NCBI RefSeq assembly: GCF_030486405.1 | Contig: NZ_CP129613.1 | Span: 1,178,001-1,242,000 of the forward strand | Source of the DNA: Mycolicibacterium sp. HK-90 | Lineage (GTDB): Bacteria; Actinomycetota; Actinomycetes; Mycobacteriales; Mycobacteriaceae | Length of the DNA stretch: 64,000 bases | Direction of reading: 5' to 3' | Part shown: positions 1 to 9,127 of the stretch, piece after piece | How the letters are laid out: each line of letters opens with the position of its first letter | How positions within the stretch are numbered: position 1 is the stretch's first letter | Notes under the pieces: generated by a model | The model's database searches: none | Seen by the model: only the letters and a program-made list of their open reading frames with translations | What the model was told of the DNA's origin: nothing | Program-made: the position numbers and the translations under genes

Positions 1-261
1 TCCGGCCAGTCGGGCCAGGGTCTCGCTGACCCAGGCGGTGACGCCTGATGCCTCCAATCCCGCACTGACGACGAAGAGTGAAGCGATGAACACGATCACC
101 GGGTCGCCGAACCCGCTGAACAGCGTCCTCGTGTCGATCAGACCGGTGAAATACAGCAGCAATGCCACACCGATGGCGACCACGTCGACCGGAAGCCGGT
201 TCCAGATGAACAACGCGACGGCGATGCCGACGATCACGAGGCTCAATGTGGCATCGGACAT
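1..261 (-). CDS. SLC13/ArsB-type permease, N-terminal fragment
   Basis: Only the first 87 codons are in the window; the rest lies beyond the left edge. The reverse-strand translation starts MSDATLSLVIVGIAVALF and gives hydrophobic segments (residues 5-20, 25-41, 52-72). The phrases GVALLLYFTGLI and FSGFGDPVIVFIASLFVVS are typical of the first helices of the SLC13/DASS (sodium-sulfate or dicarboxylate) and ArsB/CitT ion-transporter families. Substrate cannot be told from this piece. The gene is divergent from the GH65 gene at 428. The ATG at 261 was chosen because the hydrophobic N-terminus starts straight after it. Confidence 0.7.
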   Translation of the reverse strand, partial: MSDATLSLVIVGIAVALFIWNRLPVDVVAIGVALLLYFTGLIDTRTLFSGFGDPVIVFIASLFVVSAGLEASGVTAWVSETLARLAG

Positions 262-427
262 GGTGGTGGCGGCCCCCGTGATGTGGTGGCATCTATTCGG
301 CGTCGTACGCGATCTGGTTGATTATCGCGGCGATCATCCGAACCTGCCGGGCAATTCATGAGTCCTGACCGAAGTATCGCAGGCTGAACCGGCCATACGG
401 CACTACCGGTTTGGCGATAATGGGGCG

Positions 428-2770
428 ATGTCCGCCCGTCCGGAATTTCAGATTTCCCCTTGGGAACTGCGGTGGAGCGGGTTTGACCTTGATGCGTTGC
501 CTGGCATCGAATCGATCTTCGCCCTGGCCAACGGTCACCTTGGCCTGCGCGGAAACCTTGACGAGGGGGAACCGATAGGCACCCCGGGCACATATCTGAA
601 CGGGGTGTACGAACATCACGAATTGCCATATGCCGAAGGTGGATATGGCTACCCCGAGGACGGTCAGACCATCGTGAACGTGACCGATGGCAAGACCATC
701 CAGTTGTTCGTCGAGGACGCCCCGATGGATATGCGCTACGGCAGGGTGATCGAGCACGAGCAGGTCCTCGATTTCCGCAGCGGAACAGTGCGCCGTAACA
801 CGGTGTGGGAGTCCCAGACCGGACGATGCGTGCGAATCCGCTCGGAGCGGCTGGTCTCGTTCACCCAGCGGGCCGTGGCCGCGATCCGCTACGAGGTCGA
901 GCCGCTGGACTCCAGCCTGGAGCTGATTGTGCAATCCGATCTGCTGGCCAACGAAGAAGTGGCCGCACCGGGCAGCGATCCACGGCTCGCGGCAGCGTTG
1001 CATCGGCCACTTGTCGCGGATTTCGCTGTGGCAAACGGTAATTCCGCAGTGCTGGTCCACCAGACCCGAAATTCGCATTTGCGCGTCGCGGCCGGTATGG
1101 ACCATCAGATCGATGACGGGGCCGGCAATGTCTGTGACATTCGGGCCGAAGACGACTTGGCGCGCATGACCATCGCCGCCGACCTCGCCAAGGGTGAGGT
1201 GCTGAGCGTGACGAAGTTCATCGCATACGGATGGTCGAGCAGACGGTCGACACCGGCGTTACGGGCTCAGGTGGATGCCGCACTGGCACAGGCGAAGCAG
1301 ACCGGCTGGGACGACCTGGCATCGCGACAGCGCGAATACCTCGACGAGTTCTGGTCGCACGCCGACATCGAGATCGAAGGAGATCCGGAACTCCAGCAGG
1401 CGATCCGATACGCGCTTTTCCAGGTGCTTCAGGCCGGCGCCCGGGGCGGGAACCGTCCGATCTCGGCGAAGGGTCTGACCGGAACCGGATACGGTGGGCA
1501 CGCGTTCTGGGATACCGAGATCTTCGTACTGCCCATGCTGATCCACACCATGCCGGAAGCAGCGGCCTCTGCCCTGCGCTGGCGGCATTCCACCCTGGAG
1601 CGGGCCAAACGCCGGGCCCGTGAACTCGCCCATGACGGGGCGATGTTCGCCTGGCGGACGATCAACGGCGACGAATGCTCCGGTTACTGGCCCGCCGGTA
1701 CGGCAGCGGTCCACGTGTCGGCCGACATCGCTTACGCGGCAGCGCAGTACGTCGCGGCAACGGGAGACGAGCAATTCGAGATCGACTGCGGTGCGGAACT
1801 GTTGGTGGAAACCGCGCGCCTGTGGGTCAGCCTCGGTCATCACGATTCCACCGGGCAGTTCCGCATCGACGGGGTCACCGGTCCCGACGAGTACACGGCG
1901 CTGGTGGACAACAACTTGTTCACAAACCTGATGGCACAGGCCAATCTGACCGAGGCGGCCGACGTGTGTGAGCGACTGCCTGCGGTGGCCCGCCGACTGG
2001 GTGCGAGCGCCGAAGAGACCGCGCGCTGGCGCGTCGCCGCTTCGCACATGGAGGTGCCGTACAACCCTGACTTGAGGGTGCATGAGCAGGCGGAGAGCTT
2101 CACCCGATTGGCCCACTGGGATTTCGCGGCCATGACGCCCGCCGATTACCCGCTGCTGCTGAACTATCCGTATTTCGAGCTGTACCGCACCCAAGTGGTC
2201 AAACAGGCGGACCTCACCCTGGCCATGTACTTGCGGGGGGATGCCTTCACCGCGGAAGAGAAGCTGCGGAATTTCGAGTACTACGAAGCATTGACCGTCC
2301 GCGATTCCTCGTTGTCGGCATGCGGGCAAGGTGTGTTGGCGGCTGAGATCGGCTACCTGCAACTTGCCTACGATTACCTGGCCGAGACGGCGTTCATCGA
2401 TTTGCACAACCTGCACGACAACGTGTCCAGCGGGCTGCACATCGCCGGTCTGGCCGGAACCTGGATGGTGTGCGTGGCCGGATTCGGTGGGATGCGCCAT
2501 CGGGGGAGCGAGCTGGCTTTCGCTCCGGCGCTCCCGGACACGCTGGGCCGGATGACGTTCCGAATCCTGTGGCGGGGCAGTTGCCTGCAGGTCGACGTGA
2601 CCACCGGTGAAGCCACGTACACCCTCCACTCCGGCGACCCGGTGCCACTCACGCACCACGGGCAACCGTTGACCGTCGGCAAAGAACCCGTCACGGTGCC
2701 GATCCGGACATCAGTGCGATCGGGGGAGATCGATTTCCCGGTCCACCGCGCGCCGCAACGGAGGGCTTGA
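428..2770 (+). CDS. Glycoside hydrolase family 65 protein (maltose/kojibiose/trehalose phosphorylase-like)
   Basis: 780 aa, normal length for GH65. Family members phosphorolyse or hydrolyse alpha-glucosidic disaccharides in the cytoplasm. Seen here: N-terminal beta-sandwich region with LANGHLGLRGNLDEG (about residues 35-50), the (alpha/alpha)6 barrel with GHAFWDTEIFVLPM (about 358-371), and TGPDEY, whose Glu (residue 488) matches the general acid of maltose phosphorylase. There is no signal peptide. M. tuberculosis has a related GH65 protein (Rv3401) next to a beta-phosphoglucomutase-like gene; no such partner is visible here, so the product sugar phosphate is unknown. It converges with the next gene, leaving 17 bp between stops. 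Confidence 0.88.
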   Translation: MSARPEFQISPWELRWSGFDLDALPGIESIFALANGHLGLRGNLDEGEPIGTPGTYLNGVYEHHELPYAEGGYGYPEDGQTIVNVTDGKTIQLFVEDAPMDMRYGRVIEHEQVLDFRSGTVRRNTVWESQTGRCVRIRSERLVSFTQRAVAAIRYEVEPLDSSLELIVQSDLLANEEVAAPGSDPRLAAALHRPLVADFAVANGNSAVLVHQTRNSHLRVAAGMDHQIDDGAGNVCDIRAEDDLARMTIAADLAKGEVLSVTKFIAYGWSSRRSTPALRAQVDAALAQAKQTGWDDLASRQREYLDEFWSHADIEIEGDPELQQAIRYALFQVLQAGARGGNRPISAKGLTGTGYGGHAFWDTEIFVLPMLIHTMPEAAASALRWRHSTLERAKRRARELAHDGAMFAWRTINGDECSGYWPAGTAAVHVSADIAYAAAQYVAATGDEQFEIDCGAELLVETARLWVSLGHHDSTGQFRIDGVTGPDEYTALVDNNLFTNLMAQANLTEAADVCERLPAVARRLGASAEETARWRVAASHMEVPYNPDLRVHEQAESFTRLAHWDFAAMTPADYPLLLNYPYFELYRTQVVKQADLTLAMYLRGDAFTAEEKLRNFEYYEALTVRDSSLSACGQGVLAAEIGYLQLAYDYLAETAFIDLHNLHDNVSSGLHIAGLAGTWMVCVAGFGGMRHRGSELAFAPALPDTLGRMTFRILWRGSCLQVDVTTGEATYTLHSGDPVPLTHHGQPLTVGKEPVTVPIRTSVRSGEIDFPVHRAPQRRA

Positions 2771-2787
2771 AGCTCAGCGGCCGCCGA

Positions 2788-4587
2788 CTACGGGCTGGCG
2801 GGCATCGTCGTCACCGGCGAACCGTCGGAACCGCTCCCGCGACCGAAGAGCCCGCCGCTGGACGATTCATCCTCGTACGACCCACCGCTGGACGACGAGC
2901 CACCCCCGTACGGGGATTCCCCACCGAACGGGGACTGCGGCGCAACCGTCGTCACCGGGGCCTGAGTTACCGGCTGCTCGACCGGCGGTGTGTAGGCCGG
3001 TGTGGTGTACGTCGGCACCGTCTGGGTCGGTAACTCGACCGCGGGCTGCGTTGTCGTGGGTGGGGCGGTGGTCGTCGGCGGTGCCGTCGTGGTGGGCGGT
3101 GCCGTAGTCGTCGGCGGGGCGGTGGTGGTCGGTGGGGTTGTCGTCGGCGGCGTCGTAGTCGTCGGCGGAGTGGTCGTGGTCGGCGGTGTGGTGGTGGTCG
3201 GTGGCGTCGTCGGTGGCGTTGTCGGCACCCACGGCGACGGCAGCGTCGGCCACACCACCGGAGGCAGCGGGATCGGCACCGGAATGGGCACGGGGACCGG
3301 AACCGGTCCCGGGGAGATCTGTACCGGCGGGGGAGCCGGCAGCGCAGGCGGTGCGGCCGGAGGCGCCACCGGGGCCTGGACCGGGCGATCACCGGTACCC
3401 GAGCGCACCTTGGGTGCCGCCGGAGCGGCAGGCGGCGGGGTCAGCACCGAGACGGGCAGAGCCACCGGATCCGGCTCGTGCGGAACAGGCGGCAGGTAGT
3501 TGCCGGGCACGGTGTCGGCCTGCTGGGTGGGCGCGGGTTGCGCGCGCACGTCGGCGGTGGGCCGGACGTTGATCGCGACGGCGGTGGCCAGCGTGGCGAA
3601 GCTGACCACGACGAACGCCAGGGCACTGCCCATCAGCAGCATGCGTGGCGGGGGCGGTGCGATGACTGTCGTGTAGTCGGGGTCCTCGTCCTGTTCTGGG
3701 ACGAATTCGCTGACGGCGTCCATCGGCATCTCGTCGGCCCAGGGCTGGTCCTCGGGCTCCTGTGAGTACGCCAGGTCCGGCCCGACCGCGGCGGCATCGG
3801 CGGCGGCCGGCGCCATCTGCGTGGCCGCGGCCGCGGGCGCCATCTGGGTGGCGTCCACCGACGGTGCCATCTGGGTGGCCTCCGCCGCGGGGGCCATCTG
3901 CGTCGCGTCGAGCACCGCGGGTGCCATCTGGGTCGACGCACCGGCGGGCGCCAGGTTGTCGACCAGCTGGGCGGCGCCGCGCGCGATCGCGTAACCGGCG
4001 TCCGGCGGCACCTCGACCGGTGCGGTCGAACGGAGTTCTGCCGCAACGGAATCGAGATCGAGGCGCTGGCCCACCAGAACCACCCGGGTCGGGGCCTCAT
4101 CGGCGGGCACCCGCTGCAGCACCGCCGCACACGCGGCGGCAACCCCGGCGGTGCCGATCGGCATCGTGGCCAACGTGGAGGTGGACGAGCCGACATCCTC
4201 ACCGACCGTCGTCAGCGACACCGTGTCGTCGTCGGCCAGCAACAGGGCCGCGTCCGCGCCGACGCTGTGGGCCAGGGCGGCGGCGGCTTCGGATTCGGTC
4301 ACCACCTCGACGTTCGGCACCCCGGCGTTGAGCACGGTCTGCCGCAGGGTGTCGGCGGCAGAGGTGTCGGGCAGGCACAGGCGCGTCGCGGCAACGTTGT
4401 TGCCCGACTCGGCCACTGCGCGGTGCGTACCGATGATGGTCTCGGCCAGCTCAGCCATCTCGGCCACCAGATCGTCGGGCAGGTCGAGCGCGTACTGGTC
4501 CAGAACCTGGCCGCCGCTCGCGGGCGATCCGATCATGGCCAAGCGCGCCACACGCCCGGTGACCGCCACCCCGAGGACTACGTCCAC
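2788..4587 (-). CDS. DUF7159-type mycobacterial protein with TM segment and Thr/Pro-rich repeats
   Basis: 599 aa from the GTG at 4587, which has AAGGAG eight bases upstream; an ATG eight codons earlier (4611) has no such site. The N-terminal 190 residues (VDVVLGVAVTGRVARLAM) match the N-terminus of the gene at 13188 (MDLVLGLAMTSGAVRW), so the two are paralogues; the domain looks globular and cytosolic. Then follow five ATQMAP repeats, a single hydrophobic segment (MLLMGSALAFVVVSFATLAT), a Pro/Ala-rich stretch, a long TPPTTT repeat tract and a Ser/Gly-rich end. The likely topology is a cytosolic domain, one membrane span and an extended wall-crossing tail. No biochemical function is known to me. 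It is divergent from the membrane protein gene at 4771. Confidence 0.72.
   Translation of the reverse strand: MDVVLGVAVTGRVARLAMIGSPASGGQVLDQYALDLPDDLVAEMAELAETIIGTHRAVAESGNNVAATRLCLPDTSAADTLRQTVLNAGVPNVEVVTESEAAAALAHSVGADAALLLADDDTVSLTTVGEDVGSSTSTLATMPIGTAGVAAACAAVLQRVPADEAPTRVVLVGQRLDLDSVAAELRSTAPVEVPPDAGYAIARGAAQLVDNLAPAGASTQMAPAVLDATQMAPAAEATQMAPSVDATQMAPAAAATQMAPAAADAAAVGPDLAYSQEPEDQPWADEMPMDAVSEFVPEQDEDPDYTTVIAPPPPRMLLMGSALAFVVVSFATLATAVAINVRPTADVRAQPAPTQQADTVPGNYLPPVPHEPDPVALPVSVLTPPPAAPAAPKVRSGTGDRPVQAPVAPPAAPPALPAPPPVQISPGPVPVPVPIPVPIPLPPVVWPTLPSPWVPTTPPTTPPTTTTPPTTTTPPTTTTPPTTTPPTTTAPPTTTAPPTTTAPPTTTAPPTTTQPAVELPTQTVPTYTTPAYTPPVEQPVTQAPVTTVAPQSPFGGESPYGGGSSSSGGSYEDESSSGGLFGRGSGSDGSPVTTMPASP
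3049..3232 (-). repeat. TPPTTT/APPTTT coding tandem repeat
   Basis: Within the DUF7159 gene the reverse strand encodes about ten consecutive units of the form (T/A)PPTTT, seen on the plus strand as recurring GGTGGTGGTCGG-like 15-18 bp units. Such a low-complexity stalk usually spans the cell wall, and the near-identical units make copy-number change by slippage likely. Confidence 0.8.
3809..3940 (-). repeat. Five-copy ATQMAP coding repeat
   Basis: The plus strand shows GCCATCTG five times (near 3812, 3839, 3865, 3892 and 3922) at roughly 27-30 bp spacing, encoding five (A/S)TQMAP units with Ala-rich spacers. The units lie between the N-terminal domain and the membrane segment of the DUF7159 protein. 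Function unknown. Confidence 0.8.
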
Positions 4588-4770
4588 GGTTCCACTCCTT
4601 GCTTCTTCCATGTTGTACGAGCCCCGACGGACATTTCCAAGCTACCGCACAGCCGCGGCGACCCTCGGTGGTCGAATGACCGCGGCTGCCAGCGCTGCTT
4701 GTGCGCCGGAGCAAAAGTGAGCACGCTGGTTGGGTCCCGTGCGGTGTCACTCATAGAGAGGAATCGGTAC

Positions 4771-6414
4771 GTGAGCGACGAGCGTTACGACGCGCCCGCC
4801 ACCGTCCAGGTCGCGACGACGGCCGCGCCGGCGGTGGCGCGTTCCCCGCGGGTCGGTTACGTGCCCACCCGGGCCAACCGGGTGCGTGACGGCATCGCGG
4901 TCGCGCTACTCGTCGTCGCGTTGCTGCTGCCGTGGAACCTCGAATTCGGGGTCGGTGTGCCCGGCAGCGCTGGGTCGACGTTCGTCGTGCTGGCCCTCGT
5001 GACGCTGCTGGCCGTCGCGGCCGCACTCGCGCCGCACCTCGGGCCGTTCCGGCTCGGTGGCGGGCAATCCGATGTCCGGCGCACCGGCCGGGTCCGACTC
5101 GCGTTGACCGCCGCCTACCTGGTGGTGGTCGTCGGCTTCGTCGGCTATCACCTGGTGCAGACGGTGAGCGGCGGTGGCACCGGGGCGGTTCCGCCGGGCG
5201 TCGGGCCGGGGATACTGCTCGGCGTGGCCGGCGCCCTGCTGGCGGGCCAGCCGCCCATCACCTCGATCACGATCGAGGACAACAGGTTTCGTCGCTGGTA
5301 CGCCGCGGCGCGGGTGATCGGCTTCCTCTCGATCGCGCTGGCCACGCTGTCGGTCGCGTTCAACCTCTACTGGCGGCTGCGGTACCTGTTTGTCACCCAG
5401 GTCGAGTTCGGCGGTCATGACATCGCCGTCATCATCACCACGCTGCTCTACGGTGCGGAGGCGATGATCGCGCTGGTCATCGCCTCGCGCTGGCTGACCG
5501 AGCGGACCGGTGCGGCCCGGTTGGCCACGACCGCCATCGGTGTCGCGGGTGCGGTCGCCGCGACGGTGGTGTGGCTGGCCGGCATCGGTCGCGACATCGA
5601 CGCCTTCCACGGCATCGCCCAGAACACCTCGACCGCCGCCGTGGGCTACGAGGGCTACCTGGCCTGGGCCGTGGCCGCCGCGATCGTCGCGCCGACGACG
5701 CTGTACGCGGTCTTCCTGATCAAACCGCCGACCATCGGCGCCTACCGCGGTGCCGCGCAGAAGTGCCTGACCCTGATCGCCTTCTGGGCGTTCGCGGCCG
5801 CGGCGCTGCGGGTGACGGACTACCTGATCGCGCTGTCGCTCGACCTTCCCCGCGCGCTGTACGACACCGTGGCGATGACGGTGTTCAACCTGGTCACCGC
5901 GTTGGTGGCGCGGTGGCTGCACGGCCAGTTGGACAAGGGCGTGACGTCGACGACCGTGGCCGCCGCCTTCAGCGCGGTGTTGTTCGTCTTCACCGTCGCC
6001 AACGTGGCGATCGGGGTGGCCCTGGCACCCCGCTACGCCGGCGGGGCGCCCGCCGCGATCTACGGAAACAACCTGGCCCAGCAGATCACCAGCACATTCG
6101 ACGTGGCGGTCTGCGTGCTGAGCCTGCTGGTGCTGGCCGTCATGGTGTTCACCGGACCGTTCGCCGGATACCTCGTGCGCCGCGAGACCCGTGCCGTCAA
6201 GCCGGCGCCCGAATCTCCGCCCGAGCCCAGCACCGAGAGCCTCGCGCCGCCGACCATCGTCAGGCAACCCCGGGCGACCGCGATACCCAGAATTGTTCGC
6301 CTGAAAGAGGATTCGACGACGGTGCTGGCCGCACCGCCGACCACCGATCTTCAGGTGCCGACGCAGGCGCTGCGGATCCAGCGTCGCCCGCAGCGCCCAC
6401 CGTCGGACGGCTAG
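4771..6414 (+). CDS. Conserved mycobacterial multi-pass membrane protein
   Basis: 547 aa from the GTG at 4771, preceded by AGAGAGGAAT about nine bases upstream. A polar N-terminal 45 residues is followed by about ten to twelve hydrophobic helices (for example IAVALLVVALLLPW, LALTAAYLVVVVGFVGY, ALYDTVAMTVFNLVTALVA) and a cytosolic Pro-rich tail. I recognise no transporter or enzyme motif. The TAG stop lies inside a CTAG that originally overlapped the stop of the convergent PE-PPE gene; the IS481 element now sits exactly there without changing the reading frame end. Possible partner of the divergent DUF7159 gene, with which it shares a 183-bp promoter region. Confidence 0.65.
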   Translation: MSDERYDAPATVQVATTAAPAVARSPRVGYVPTRANRVRDGIAVALLVVALLLPWNLEFGVGVPGSAGSTFVVLALVTLLAVAAALAPHLGPFRLGGGQSDVRRTGRVRLALTAAYLVVVVGFVGYHLVQTVSGGGTGAVPPGVGPGILLGVAGALLAGQPPITSITIEDNRFRRWYAAARVIGFLSIALATLSVAFNLYWRLRYLFVTQVEFGGHDIAVIITTLLYGAEAMIALVIASRWLTERTGAARLATTAIGVAGAVAATVVWLAGIGRDIDAFHGIAQNTSTAAVGYEGYLAWAVAAAIVAPTTLYAVFLIKPPTIGAYRGAAQKCLTLIAFWAFAAAALRVTDYLIALSLDLPRALYDTVAMTVFNLVTALVARWLHGQLDKGVTSTTVAAAFSAVLFVFTVANVAIGVALAPRYAGGAPAAIYGNNLAQQITSTFDVAVCVLSLLVLAVMVFTGPFAGYLVRRETRAVKPAPESPPEPSTESLAPPTIVRQPRATAIPRIVRLKEDSTTVLAAPPTTDLQVPTQALRIQRRPQRPPSDG

Positions 6415-6415
6415 C

Positions 6416-7524
6416 TGTGATGTCCAGGAAGGTTGTTCTGTTCGATATCGGTGAGCCTGTGTGACAGGTGAAGGCCTCCGGTTGTGAAGTGGAGCTGTCG
6501 AGGAACCGCTTCACCAACCAGGAGGCCTTCGTGTCCCACGCTAACGCTGCTTTGACCCCGCGCGCTCGATTGAGGCTTGCCCAGCTCGTCGTGGAGTCGG
6601 GCTGGACCTACTCGGCCGCGGCCAAGCTGTTCATGGTCGCCCCACAAACCGCTAAGAAATGGGCCGATCGCTTCCGCGCCGAAGGGCCGGCCGGCATGGC
6701 CGACCGCAGCTCACGACCCCATATCAGCCCGAACAAGACCAGGCCCGAGGTCGTGCGCTTGATCGTGGGTCTGCGGTGGCGTCGCCGACTCGGTCCAGTG
6801 CAGATCGCCGCACGGCTTGGCATGGCGGCCTCGACCGTGCATGCCGTGCTGAGCCGCTGTCGGATCAACCGGCTCTCGCACATCGACCGAGTCACCGGCG
6901 AACCGCTACGCCGCTATGAGCACACCCATCCCGGTTCGTTGATTCACGTCGATGTCACCAAATTCGCCAACATCCCCGACGGCGGAGGACACAAATTCCT
7001 GAGTCGGCAACAAAGCAGACACAACGCGCGCCAGACCGCTCACCGCACCGGCGAACGAGGTCCACGCTATCGCCCCAAAATCGGAATTGCGTTCGTGCAC
7101 ACCGTCATCGACGACCACTCACGGATGGCCTACGCCGAGATCTGCTCCGACGAAAAAGCAGCCACCGCCATCGGTGTGCTGCAACGTGCCGTGGCGTGGT
7201 TCGCCGAGCGTGGCGTCACCGTCGAACGAGTCTTGTCCGACAACGGATCGGCCTACAGGTCCTACGCCTGGCGTGACGCATGCGCCGATCTGCGCGTCAC
7301 CCCGAAGCGAACCCGCCCGTACCGACCTCAAACCAACGGAAAGATCGAGCGATTCCACCGCACTCTGGCTGACGGTTGGGCCTACTCACGGCTCTACGAG
7401 TCAACCGAACAGCGCAACGCCGCCCTACCGGGCTGGCTGCATTTCTACAATCACCATCGAGCCCACTCCGCAATTGGAAGTCGGCCACCAGTCACCCGAC
7501 TGACCAACCTCCCTGGACATCACA
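6416..7524 (+). mobile_element. IS481-family insertion sequence
   Basis: 1109 bp with terminal inverted repeats. The left end starts TGTGATGTCCAGGAAGGTTG and the right end, reverse complemented, starts TGTGATGTCCAGGGAGGTTG, matching at 21 of 23 positions. It is flanked by a 6-bp direct repeat GCTAGC (6410-6415 and 7525-7530). IS481-family elements are known to duplicate 6 bp at NCTAGN targets, which fits exactly. One transposase gene fills it. Confidence 0.92.
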
Positions 7525-7529
7525 GCTAG
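6531..7529 (+). CDS. IS481-family transposase
   Basis: 332 aa from the GTG at 6531, chosen because AGGAGG lies five bases upstream; an in-frame GTG at 6468 is weaker. The N-terminal HTH region (ARLRLAQLVVESGWTYSAAAKLF) is followed by an rve/DDE integrase core with HVDVTKF and VIDDHSRMAYAE, LSDNGSAY and the final Glu in KIERFHRTLADGWAY, so all three catalytic acids are present. The last two coding bases and the TAG stop (7527-7529) lie in the target duplication, not in the element. The gene looks intact and could be active. Confidence 0.92.
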   Translation: MSHANAALTPRARLRLAQLVVESGWTYSAAAKLFMVAPQTAKKWADRFRAEGPAGMADRSSRPHISPNKTRPEVVRLIVGLRWRRRLGPVQIAARLGMAASTVHAVLSRCRINRLSHIDRVTGEPLRRYEHTHPGSLIHVDVTKFANIPDGGGHKFLSRQQSRHNARQTAHRTGERGPRYRPKIGIAFVHTVIDDHSRMAYAEICSDEKAATAIGVLQRAVAWFAERGVTVERVLSDNGSAYRSYAWRDACADLRVTPKRTRPYRPQTNGKIERFHRTLADGWAYSRLYESTEQRNAALPGWLHFYNHHRAHSAIGSRPPVTRLTNLPGHHS

Positions 7530-9127
7530 CCGGCCTTCGCGCTCTCGCGCGTCGAAGGCCGGTGAGCATCGGCAGATTTCGCGGCCCGCGTGGTCGCACG
7601 CTTGTCGGCACGAGCGCGCGTCCGGTCAGCGTGATGGCTTGACTCTCCCGCCGGCGAAGCGGCCTCGGCGCGGGTGCCGAAAGCGTCCCGGACGGCCTTC
7701 AACCGTGGTCCGGATTCCGATCGGGTCCGCGTCTTACGCAACGGCTTCGACTTCGGCTCGGTCTGCGTCTCGACCTCGGCGGCAGCGTTGATGCCGGCTT
7801 CGAGATCCGCCGGAGCCGGACTGTCGGCCGGGTCGACAGTCCTTCGCGGCGGTGTCCTCGGGCTCATCGCCTGCAGCACCCTGGCCAGCGGCCTGGTCGC
7901 GTTCGACAACGCCGCCGCCGTGTCCCTCATGGCCTTGCGCAGCCCTTGCTCGAACGGCGACGTGCCCACCGGCACGGCGGGATGCTCGGGCAGCGGTGTG
8001 TCGGGCTCGGCGTCGGAGACGATCGGCTGGGGGAGTGTGGGGGTGTAGGGCTCGCCGCCGAGGATCGCCGCCGATTGTCTGAACGCCTCGGGCAATTCGT
8101 TCAGTGCTTCCACCACCTTCTCGGGAGGCGTGATCCAGCTGAATTCCTTGACCCGGCTGGGATCTGCGGTGCGGTCGTAGCCCATCTCGACGAACACCCG
8201 CAGCACCGGGTCCATGGCGTCGACGAACCGCTCCGCGCCGATCCAGGAGGCGGGGACGCGCAGCGGCGCCAGCAGCGGAAGGTACTGGGGCAACATCACA
8301 TAGGTGGTGTTGCCAACCTGCGTGGAAACCGCGTTGGGAGCGTCGGGGTACTCCAGCACGTAGCCGGGAAAGACGTGTCCGAAGGCCTGCCCGGCGACGG
8401 AGTTCAGGAGGGCCGGCATGCTGAAATATGCCGGGAAATCGGCGATGCCGTCGTACTGGTTCTGGTAGTACGTCGTCTTGAACGGGCTGTCGGCCGGTCC
8501 GGGGCGGCCGAAGGGGAAGAGGTCGCCCAGGACCGGCACCTCACTCCAGGAGGCCAGGCGGGTGAGGATACCGCCGTTGGGTTGATACGGGTCGCCGATG
8601 AGGATGAACTCGTAGTTCTCGGCGTTGGCAACGTAATTGGGATCTTTGGCCATCTCGGTGCGGGCGATCTCGGCAACCTGCGTGCCTTGGGAGACGCCGA
8701 TGATCCGCACCTTCTCGCCGGCCGGTGTCTCGGCGATGTCCGCCAACAGGTGACCGGCGCCGATCGCCTCGGATCGTTTCAGCGACTGCGTCCAGTACGG
8801 AAGGCCGGACAGCCCAGGTAGATCCGAGATGACGGGGAGGCTGATGCTGATCTGCGCCGGATAGGGGACGGTGTGGTACGAGTCGCCCTCCGGAACGACG
8901 CTGCCATAGAACATCAGCGGGACCGTCAGGCCGAATGCGTCGTACGACGGGCCCACACCGATCGTCGTGCCGGTCAGTCGGACCGCCGCGCTGGAGGTGG
9001 TTGTCGGGGTGCTGACCGTGACGGCCGCCGACACCGCGACGACGCCGCCGGCCAACAACAATGCCGTGCACCGAGTTGTGACGCGCTGCCGGCACGACGA
9101 CAGCCACCAGTGCCCCCGACCCCTCAT
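7526..9127 (-). CDS. PE-PPE-domain alpha/beta hydrolase, exported
   Basis: 533 aa. A basic N-terminus and hydrophobic stretch (TALLLAGGVVAVSAAVTV, residues 21-38) form a signal sequence or anchor. The central domain has the serine-hydrolase elbow GVSQGTQ (Ser146) and phrases typical of PF08237 PE-PPE domains, which act as esterases of the alpha/beta-hydrolase fold. No PE or PPE N-terminal domain is present. The C-terminal 130 residues are unusual: Arg/Lys/Ser/Ala-rich and probably disordered. A good site (GGAAGG) precedes the ATG at 9127. The stop TAG is supplied by the GCTAGC duplication next to the IS481 element. Substrate unknown. Confidence 0.82.
   Translation of the reverse strand: MRGRGHWWLSSCRQRVTTRCTALLLAGGVVAVSAAVTVSTPTTTSSAAVRLTGTTIGVGPSYDAFGLTVPLMFYGSVVPEGDSYHTVPYPAQISISLPVISDLPGLSGLPYWTQSLKRSEAIGAGHLLADIAETPAGEKVRIIGVSQGTQVAEIARTEMAKDPNYVANAENYEFILIGDPYQPNGGILTRLASWSEVPVLGDLFPFGRPGPADSPFKTTYYQNQYDGIADFPAYFSMPALLNSVAGQAFGHVFPGYVLEYPDAPNAVSTQVGNTTYVMLPQYLPLLAPLRVPASWIGAERFVDAMDPVLRVFVEMGYDRTADPSRVKEFSWITPPEKVVEALNELPEAFRQSAAILGGEPYTPTLPQPIVSDAEPDTPLPEHPAVPVGTSPFEQGLRKAMRDTAAALSNATRPLARVLQAMSPRTPPRRTVDPADSPAPADLEAGINAAAEVETQTEPKSKPLRKTRTRSESGPRLKAVRDAFGTRAEAASPAGESSHHADRTRARADKRATTRAAKSADAHRPSTRESAKAG

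Noticed and set aside
3049..3232. CRISPR-like array from regularly spaced repeats
   Set aside because: The units are short coding repeats for TPPTTT within a long reading frame, without unique spacers. No CRISPR array or cas gene was seen anywhere in the window.
4906..6267. 453-codon minus-strand frame opposite the membrane protein
   Set aside because: Low-complexity Arg/Asp/Gly/His composition; the plus strand encodes a coherent multi-pass membrane protein.
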